This document shows positions 58,597-64,000 of a stretch of DNA of 64,000 nt, one piece after another. Below the pieces are notes generated by a model. The model did not search any database. It was not told the DNA's origin and saw only the letters and a list, made by a program, of their open reading frames with translations. Source of the DNA: Frankiales bacterium (lineage in GTDB: Bacteria; Actinomycetota; Actinomycetes; Mycobacteriales; SCTD01); contig JAODND010000045.1 of NCBI GenBank assembly GCA_025465465.1, positions 1 to 64,000 on the forward strand, in the 5' to 3' direction. How positions within the stretch are numbered: position 1 is the first letter of the stretch; every line of letters begins with the position of its first letter. A program made the translations under genes and the position numbers.

Positions 58597-59615
58597 ACGT
58601 CTATCGTCGCACCGGTCCAGTGCACGGGCGGGCCGTGGCCGAGCGCGTCGGCGAGGTGGACGCGACGACCGGACGGGTAGGTCGTCGCGTGCACGCGGAA
58701 GGCATAGCTGCGCGGCTCGGGCTCGAGGCTGATCCTGACCAGCGAGTGCCCGACGTCGTGGAGCAGCTCGTCGACGGCCGTGCGCTCGGCAGGGTCGACG
58801 TACTGCCAGACGACGCTGTGCCACACGACGGTCGTGACGTCGTCGCGGCCCTGGGCGAGCTCACGAGTGAGGAAGTCCAGGGCACCGGACTGCACGACGG
58901 TCGCCGGCACGCGGGCTGCGATGTCGAGCGCGCCTCGCAACCGCTCGAGCCGTGCGACCTGATCGGCCCAGACATAGGAGGTCAGGGTCAGCCGTCCGTC
59001 CGCGGTCGTCGGGTCGACGGGGTTGGGGTCGCAGCCGCGCCGCTCGACGACCTGGACGTCGTGGCGCACGGGAGGCTCGTTGTCCCAGGGCTCCTCCAGG
59101 ACGACCGCGCTCGACGGGTCGCCGAGCACGAGATCGCCTGTGACGTAGGCGAACCGGTCGCAGCGCAGGTTGAGGCCGGCCGAGGCCCCCACCTCGAGCA
59201 GCCGCACCGGGCCCGGGATCATCCCGAGCGCGCCGAAGAGCACGGCCGAGCGCCCGACCTCGTTGGTCTGCACGCTGTGCGTCATCCGCTCCTGCAGCTC
59301 CGGCAGGTGCTCCCGGCAGGCCCGGGCGGCGGCCGGCCACACCCGCTCGACGTGCGCGGTCCCGCCGACGCTCGGGTAGTGCAGCGCGAGCTCGGGCGCC
59401 TTGCCTTCGAGCACCAGCCGATGGAGGGCACCTGCGAAGCGCAGCGAAGGCACAGCGCCGGCGGGGAGGTCGAGCGATGGAGCCACCAGGTCGGCGACGA
59501 CGCCGCCCGCCCTCATGTCCCCGGCCGCACCCTCCAGCAGCGCCCCGGTCAGCGGGCTGCCCATGAGCCGGCACTGCTCGGCCTGCAGCAGCAGGCGGTC
59601 GACGAAGTCGTTCAC
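58593..59615 (-). CDS. DUF2332 protein
   Basis: A 340-residue protein of the DUF2332 family, in which a methyltransferase-like glycine loop is visible (LLEVGASAGLNL). It resembles a SAM-binding Rossmann fold, but no substrate is known. Start GTG 59615 overlaps the upstream SUFU-domain stop by 4 nt, and its own stop overlaps the DCC gene, giving a coupled three-gene string. Confidence 0.82.
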   Translation of the reverse strand: MNDFVDRLLLQAEQCRLMGSPLTGALLEGAAGDMRAGGVVADLVAPSLDLPAGAVPSLRFAGALHRLVLEGKAPELALHYPSVGGTAHVERVWPAAARACREHLPELQERMTHSVQTNEVGRSAVLFGALGMIPGPVRLLEVGASAGLNLRCDRFAYVTGDLVLGDPSSAVVLEEPWDNEPPVRHDVQVVERRGCDPNPVDPTTADGRLTLTSYVWADQVARLERLRGALDIAARVPATVVQSGALDFLTRELAQGRDDVTTVVWHSVVWQYVDPAERTAVDELLHDVGHSLVRISLEPEPRSYAFRVHATTYPSGRRVHLADALGHGPPVHWTGATIDV

Positions 59616-60172
59616 GCCAGGTCGGCCTCGGGCCGCGACGGGTCGCGCAGGTCGCAGCCCTGGGCCAGCCAGCGCTCCTCGAGCGCGGTCGCCCCGTGGA
59701 CCCGCTTCCAGGCCGCCTCGTTGGGGGTCATCGGCAGCAGCGGCAGGAACGTCACGTCCTCGGCATCGGGCACCAGGCCGCCGGGCTCACCGACGAGCAC
59801 CGCTGTGAAGCGACTCCCGTCCCACAGCGGCTCCCCCAGGTCGAGGCCCGCCCCCGCGGTCAGCACGACTCCCTCGACCGCAGGGCTGGCCGCCACCGCC
59901 CCGAGCCGCCGGAGCACGGTGTCGTGGACGCCGCGGACGCTGAGCACGAGCTCCGCCCGCGGGCCTTCCGTGAGGAGTTCGGAGCTGCCGCTCATCGGGT
60001 GCCGGGACATGCCGAGGGTCGCGTACCGGACCAGCCCGTCCTGGTCCGGGCCGAACCTCAGGACGTCGATCGGGTCGGTGCCGAGAAAGGAGACGCTCGC
60101 GCGCCCGCTGTCGAGGCCGAGGACGCGCAGGAGATGTGCCTCGACGAGCACGAGCAGCTCGTCGGGGTCCAC
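59612..60172 (-). CDS. Suppressor-of-fused (SUFU) domain protein
   Basis: A 186-residue protein that resembles the SUFU domain family: VRYATLGMSRHPM, RAELVLSVRGV, VEGVVLTAGAGLDLGEP, FLPLLPMTPNEAAW. Bacterial members often act as immunity proteins in toxin systems, but no toxin lies next to it here. GTG 60172 is 6 nt after TAGGTT. First gene of the string with DUF2332 and DCC. Confidence 0.8.
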   Translation of the reverse strand: MDPDELLVLVEAHLLRVLGLDSGRASVSFLGTDPIDVLRFGPDQDGLVRYATLGMSRHPMSGSSELLTEGPRAELVLSVRGVHDTVLRRLGAVAASPAVEGVVLTAGAGLDLGEPLWDGSRFTAVLVGEPGGLVPDAEDVTFLPLLPMTPNEAAWKRVHGATALEERWLAQGCDLRDPSRPEADLA

Positions 60173-60178
60173 CCGGTC

Positions 60179-60184
60179 AACCTA
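60179..60184 (-). promoter_or_regulatory. Candidate -10 box for leaderless SUFU-DUF2332-DCC transcript
   Basis: TAGGTT on the minus strand, 6 nt before the GTG at 60172; the first two genes of the string overlap the next by 4 nt. Confidence 0.45.
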
Positions 60185-60246
60185 GCGAGCACCCTTTCCT
60201 GCTCATGTTCGAGGTGGGCGGGCCAGGCCACGCTCAGGATGGGGCA

Positions 60247-60267
60247 CTGCTGCTCATAGAGCAGCAG
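60247..60267 (-). terminator. Hairpin after the DUF6351 gene
   Basis: CTGCTGCTC (60247-60255) pairs with GAGCAGCAG (60259-60267) around a 3-nt loop, 6 nt beyond the stop at 60274 on the minus strand. No U-tract. Confidence 0.65.
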
Positions 60268-60273
60268 GGAAGG

Positions 60274-62415
60274 TCAGGGGAAGGGGATGCTTGTCGGAGG
60301 CGGACCGAGCGGCTGCCCGCCGTAGACGACCCGGCCGCGGGCGTCCTGGTAGGTCAGCCAGGCGGTCGCGCCCCGCTGCGCGACCCCGGGCTTGGAGTAG
60401 TCGCAGACGCCCTTGGCGAAGACCGTCTTGAGCGATGCCCACTGGGCGTCGGTGAAGACCACGTTGTAGTCGTCGCGGCGCAGCGGCTTGAGCTGGCACT
60501 GCATGACGTCGTCGGCCAGCGGGCCACCGGCCGCGATCCGGGGTGAGGCATAGGCGGCGACCGTCTCGTCGCAGACCTCGCCGGGTACGGAGACGCCGGT
60601 CCCGTCGGTGCAGCGCTCACCGATGTCGCTCGGCTTGTCGGCGATGATCTTCTTCGCCAGCGGCCTGCCGCTCTGGTCGTGGTCGACCCGGTCCAACCAC
60701 TTGTCGAGGGCGAAGATCGCCTGGTCGACGTAGTCGGCGTCGCCGAGCAGCGGGACCTGCCCGCGCCAGAGGACCTGGTTGGCGGAGGTGCCGAAGTTGC
60801 GCAACAGCCGGGCACGCAGGGCATAGGTGCGGTAGACGTCGTGGAACGCGCCCGGGTCGGGGCCTCGCAGGTCGATGATCGCTACTTTGTCGAGGTTGTT
60901 GGCGCTGTCGACGGCGCCGGTCGAGTAGACCCTCTTGAGCCCGTCGGGGTCACCCGTGAGCCGCTGCTTCGAGATGTTGCCCTGGATGTCGATGCCGCCG
61001 AGGTGGGCGTTCAGGTCGGCGAACTGCGCGGGCGTGATGAGCCCGTTGCGCAGGCCCGCCAACCCGTACTGGATCCCGACATTGCCGAGGCCGCGGTTCG
61101 CGAAGCCGTCACGCCGCTTGCCGAACACGTTGACCATGTAGTCCTGGAGCGTGCACTTCACGCCCTTCGGGTTGGTCTTCGGGTCGTAGACCTTGCCGGC
61201 CGGCACTCCGGTGCACGACCGCGACGGGTCGGAGCTGTTTGGGATCGCCGTCGTGAAGGTGACGGGGTTGGCGACGTTGGGGTGGCCGAGGACCTGGCTG
61301 ATGGCGGCCGGGTCCCATGCCGTGCCAGGGGTCCAGCGGGAGGGGTCCTTGAAGTAGCCGAGCAGCATCACGTAGTCGACGTACTGCTGGGCACTGCTCC
61401 ACGCGTCCGTGAAGGAGCACTGTGGCGAGATCCCTTGGTACATGCCGGGGTAGGCGTTGGCGACCTGCTGCTGGACGAGCGAGCCACCCGAGCAGCCGGA
61501 GCCGATGGTGTAGCGCAGCGTGCCGTACTGCTCGATGACCCGTTCCTTGGTCATGTAGAGGGCCTCGGCCTGCACCGCGAGGTTGCAGTTGTGCCCCGCG
61601 TTGTCGAGCGCGTGCGACGCGACGACGAAGCCCGCGCCGAGGGCCGCGACGTTGAGGGTGTCGGGCGCCGTGCCCGACTGGTACTCGGTGTCGCAGCTGG
61701 CCCCGTGCGTCAGCACGAGCTTGTGGTTGAACTGCGGCTGCGGCGTGGTGCCGTCCCACTTCTTGCCGGGCTGGAACAGCGCCGAGATCGAGTACTGGTC
61801 ACGGTCCATGTAGCCGGTCTCGGTGCGCACGATGAAGGGCACGGTGAGGCCCGTCTGCGTCTTCGTCGTCGCGATCAGGGGGGCCGGGGGCGGGTTCGAC
61901 GGGTCGTAGGGCTGCAGCGCGGACTGGTTGCCGACGGCGGTCCCGGGGGTGCCGGCGGTGCCGACTGGCAGGAAGCGGTACGCGTAGGTGGGCTTGGCGT
62001 CACACTGCTTGCCGCGCGTGCCGGCAGCGCAGGCCCACGGCTGGATCTGCGGACCGGCAAACACGGGGCCACCGATGGCGTGGTCGACGAGGGTGATGCG
62101 GGCACCTCGCCCGCCGTCGATCGTGGCGGTGAGAGTGGTGCTGCCGAGAGGCAGGCCGTTGACCAGACCCCGGACTTGGCCGTCCGACCGCTTCGCGAAC
62201 GCCTTCGTGACGTCTCGGGCACCGGCCTTCACCGTCAGCCCGCGCGCCCCCGCCGGCAACGACACGGCGACCAGCGCATCACCGGCCGACACCAGGTCGG
62301 CCCGGCTGGACAGGACGGTGATGACCACGTTGCCGCTGCTCGCGGACGCGGTGGGCAGGAAGGGCACGACCGCGGCACTGGCGGCGGCAAGCACGAGGGC
62401 GAGGACACGACGCAT
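60274..62415 (-). CDS. Secreted DUF6351 protein with tannase-like nucleophile elbow
   Basis: A 713-residue exported protein. Signal peptide to about 26 (MRRVLALVLAAASAAVVPFL). An N-terminal beta domain (about 28-112) precedes a large alpha/beta part with LVLTHGASCDTEYQ, HNCNLAVQAEAL and the motif GSGCSGGS (305-312). C308-S309-x-G-G matches the nucleophile elbow of tannase/feruloyl-esterase-type hydrolases, which also pair this cysteine with a second one by a disulfide. Family DUF6351 has no assigned activity to my knowledge. ATG 62415; a terminator follows. Confidence 0.75.
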   Translation of the reverse strand: MRRVLALVLAAASAAVVPFLPTASASSGNVVITVLSSRADLVSAGDALVAVSLPAGARGLTVKAGARDVTKAFAKRSDGQVRGLVNGLPLGSTTLTATIDGGRGARITLVDHAIGGPVFAGPQIQPWACAAGTRGKQCDAKPTYAYRFLPVGTAGTPGTAVGNQSALQPYDPSNPPPAPLIATTKTQTGLTVPFIVRTETGYMDRDQYSISALFQPGKKWDGTTPQPQFNHKLVLTHGASCDTEYQSGTAPDTLNVAALGAGFVVASHALDNAGHNCNLAVQAEALYMTKERVIEQYGTLRYTIGSGCSGGSLVQQQVANAYPGMYQGISPQCSFTDAWSSAQQYVDYVMLLGYFKDPSRWTPGTAWDPAAISQVLGHPNVANPVTFTTAIPNSSDPSRSCTGVPAGKVYDPKTNPKGVKCTLQDYMVNVFGKRRDGFANRGLGNVGIQYGLAGLRNGLITPAQFADLNAHLGGIDIQGNISKQRLTGDPDGLKRVYSTGAVDSANNLDKVAIIDLRGPDPGAFHDVYRTYALRARLLRNFGTSANQVLWRGQVPLLGDADYVDQAIFALDKWLDRVDHDQSGRPLAKKIIADKPSDIGERCTDGTGVSVPGEVCDETVAAYASPRIAAGGPLADDVMQCQLKPLRRDDYNVVFTDAQWASLKTVFAKGVCDYSKPGVAQRGATAWLTYQDARGRVVYGGQPLGPPPTSIPFP

Positions 62416-62566
62416 ACCTGGGCCTTCGACATGCAGGCGCGTGTTCCTGCCACGTTGCACCGTCCCCGTTTCAGCTGCTTCCCTGCTGACGTGTGACCCT
62501 GAGGTTCCGCAGCCACGCTCACGGACGACCTGCGGGGTCGAACACGAGCAGGGAAGGGGGGCGGGG

Positions 62567-63769
62567 TCAGGTCTTGAGCTGGTAGTCCTTGAGCAGGCCG
62601 CGGCTGATGATCGTCTTCTGGATCTCGCTGGTGCCCTCGCCGATCAGCAGGAACGGCGCCTCGCGCATGAGGCGCTCGATCTCATATTCCTTGGCATAGC
62701 CATAGCCGCCGTGGATGCGGAACGCCTCCTGCGTGACCTCGGCGCAGTACTCCGACGCGAGCAGCTTGGCCATGCCGGCCTCGACGTCGTTGCGCTTGCC
62801 GGCGTCCTTGAGGCGGGCGGCGTTGACCATCAGTGCGTGCGAGGCCTCGACCTTGGTCGCCATCTCGGCCAGCTTGAACTGGATCGCCTGGTGGCCGGTG
62901 AGGGGCTTGCCGAACGTGTGGCGCTGCTGGGCATAGCTGATGGCGAGCTCGAAGGCGCGGATCGAGATGCCGCAGGCGCGGGCGGCGACGTTGACGCGGC
63001 CGACCTCGACCCCGTCCATCATCTGGTAGAAGCCCTTTCCGCGGCCCGCCTCGCCACCGAGGATCGACGACGCCGGGACGCGGGCTCCCTCAAGGACCAT
63101 CTCGGTGGTCTCGACGCCCTTGTAGCCCATCTTCTCGATCTTGCCGGGGATCGTGACACCGGGCGCGGTCTCGCCGAAGCCGGGCTCCTTCTCGACGAGG
63201 AAGGTCGTCATGTTCTTGTAGACCGACTCGCCGCCCTCGTCGGTGCGCACGAGCGTCGCGACGACGCCGGCGCGGGCGCCGTTGGTGAGCCACATCTTCT
63301 GGCCGTCGAGCACCCACTCGTCACCGTCCTGCACGGCCTTGCTCTTGATGGCGGCCACGTCGGAACCGCAGTGCGGCTCCGACATCGAGAAGGCGCCGCG
63401 GACCTCGCCCGTCGCCATCTTGGGCAGCAGCCGGTCCTTCTGCTCCTGGGTGCCGTGCTGCTTGAGCATGTACGCCACGATGAAGTGCGTGTTGATGACG
63501 CCGGAGACGCTCATCCAGCCGCGGGCGATCTCCTCCACGACGAGGGCGTAGGTCAGCAGCGACTCGCCGAGGCCGCCGTACTCCTCCGGGATCATGAGGC
63601 CGAACAGCCCCATCTCCTTCATGCCCTCGACGATGGCCTCGGGGAACTCGTCCTTGTGCTCGAGGTCGGTGGCGTAGGGGATGATCTCCTTGTCCACGAA
63701 GGTCCGGACCGCCGACAGGATCTCGGTCTGGATCTCGGTGAGGCCCTCGGTGTTGGCCAGGCGTCCCAT
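62567..63769 (-). CDS. Acyl-CoA dehydrogenase
   Basis: A 400-residue FAD enzyme of beta-oxidation or related pathways. Visible signatures: FSMSEPHCGSDVAA (about 129-142) in the place of the usual AMTEP loop, KMWLTNGARAGV, QQRHTFGKPLTGHQAIQ and the C-terminal GEGTSEIQKTIISRGL that carries the catalytic-base position of many members. Chain length unknown. ATG 63769 lies 44 nt after the stop of the CitE-like gene, so the two are probably co-transcribed. Confidence 0.92.
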   Translation of the reverse strand: MGRLANTEGLTEIQTEILSAVRTFVDKEIIPYATDLEHKDEFPEAIVEGMKEMGLFGLMIPEEYGGLGESLLTYALVVEEIARGWMSVSGVINTHFIVAYMLKQHGTQEQKDRLLPKMATGEVRGAFSMSEPHCGSDVAAIKSKAVQDGDEWVLDGQKMWLTNGARAGVVATLVRTDEGGESVYKNMTTFLVEKEPGFGETAPGVTIPGKIEKMGYKGVETTEMVLEGARVPASSILGGEAGRGKGFYQMMDGVEVGRVNVAARACGISIRAFELAISYAQQRHTFGKPLTGHQAIQFKLAEMATKVEASHALMVNAARLKDAGKRNDVEAGMAKLLASEYCAEVTQEAFRIHGGYGYAKEYEIERLMREAPFLLIGEGTSEIQKTIISRGLLKDYQLKT

Positions 63770-63813
63770 CGCACGTGCTCCCTCGTCTGCGTTTCGAAAG
63801 AGTGTCCCACCGG

Positions 63814-64000
63814 CTACTGACCGGTAGCCACCTCGGGCGCGTGAGCCTGATCACCCAGACCGGCGGCCTCGCCGCGCGCGACGGTGCGGGCGGCGAGCTT
63901 GCGGCTCGCCTCGTCGACCATCACGTCGCCGAGCATCGCGACCCCGCGCCCCTCGGCGACCGCGGCGATGACCTCACGAGCACGGTCGAAGGCCTCGCGG
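63814..64000 (-). CDS. CitE-like CoA-ester lyase, C-terminal end only
   Basis: The final 61 codons of a gene entering from the right edge. The reading frame (FDRAREVIAAVAEGRGVAM, MVDEASRKLAARTVARG) matches the C-terminus of HpcH/HpaI aldolase-type CoA-ester lyases such as CitE or malyl-CoA lyase. The active site lies outside the window, so the exact member cannot be named. Stop TAG at 63814-63816; followed by the acyl-CoA dehydrogenase gene. Confidence 0.7.
   Translation of the reverse strand, partial: REAFDRAREVIAAVAEGRGVAMLGDVMVDEASRKLAARTVARGEAAGLGDQAHAPEVATGQ

Noticed and set aside
1..64000. tRNA, rRNA, CRISPR array, insertion sequence or prophage
   Set aside because: I found no T-loop/acceptor pattern, no regularly spaced direct repeats of 25-40 bp, no transposase or integrase and no phage structural gene. 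Small RNAs without clear signals could be missed.

Overview
The window is a GC-rich (about 70%), gene-dense piece of an actinobacterial chromosome. Frequent GTG starts, 4-nt start/stop overlaps, WhiB7, mycoredoxin, AdnAB and Ku point to Actinomycetota. The mix (DUF2332, DUF6351, LAATG-anchored proteins, two-gene NHEJ) suggests Nocardioides or another Nocardioidaceae member; this genus-level guess is inference. The backbone from about 7 kb to 48 kb follows the order known from Mycobacterium tuberculosis Rv3197A-Rv3211 (whiB7, uvrD2, mrx1, nudC, adnB, adnA, ATL, moeZ, TetR, DUF3107, ferritin-like protein, rhlE), with accessory genes inserted. I see no phage, insertion sequence, CRISPR array, tRNA or rRNA.

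Layout. 1-6.3 kb: acyl-CoA synthetase (cut by the window edge), an alkaline-phosphatase-fold enzyme whose motif order looks circularly permuted, and a large secreted beta-propeller with a LAATG sorting signal. 6.4-7.5 kb: whiB7 with a small downstream ORF and a long leader holding a uORF and an intrinsic terminator (attenuator). 7.5-15.7 kb: uvrD2, mrx1, a GAF-ANTAR regulator, a degenerate nucleoside-kinase-like gene, and a tight minus-strand run of M16 peptidase pair, nudC and DUF1206. 15.7-24.6 kb: broken Uma2 gene, sulfatase, DinB-like protein, an ECF sigma factor with a coupled membrane protein, AidB-like dehydrogenase, M20 peptidase, epoxide-hydrolase-like protein and a GNAT-S4 fusion. 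24.5-27.6 kb: second LAATG beta-propeller. 27.7-34.4 kb: adnB, adnA and an alkyltransferase-like gene. 34.4-41.2 kb: two tandem secreted trypsin-fold proteases, moeZ, a CsbD-like stress protein, a coiled-coil low-complexity protein, an S51 peptidase-like gene and an unknown gene.

41.3-44.2 kb is a non-homologous end-joining locus: Ku is divergent from overlapping ligase and polymerase genes. 44.2-50 kb holds DUF6158, TetR, DUF3107, a ferritin-like protein, rhlE, a zinc-ribbon protein, a hydrolase and a DUF2236 protein. 50-53 kb is a copper operon (membrane protein, YcnI-like, CopC-CopD fusion). 53-60 kb is a mainly minus-strand run of small enzymes and DUFs. 60-64 kb has a secreted DUF6351 protein with a tannase-like nucleophile elbow, an acyl-CoA dehydrogenase and the end of a CitE-like lyase.

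Themes. DNA repair is over-represented (UvrD2, AdnAB, ATL, Ku-ligase-polymerase, RecB-like nuclease, AidB-like). Two pairs of secreted paralogues suggest an envelope role. At least seven genes have a -10 box (usually TAGGCT/TAGCCT) only 6-7 nt before the start codon, as expected for leaderless mRNAs. Short 11-12 bp tandem duplications sit at several gene edges. The least explained items are the permuted phosphatase, the whiB7 leader with its candidate antiterminator, the GNAT-S4 fusion, the twin LAATG propellers and the DUF6351 esterase-like protein.
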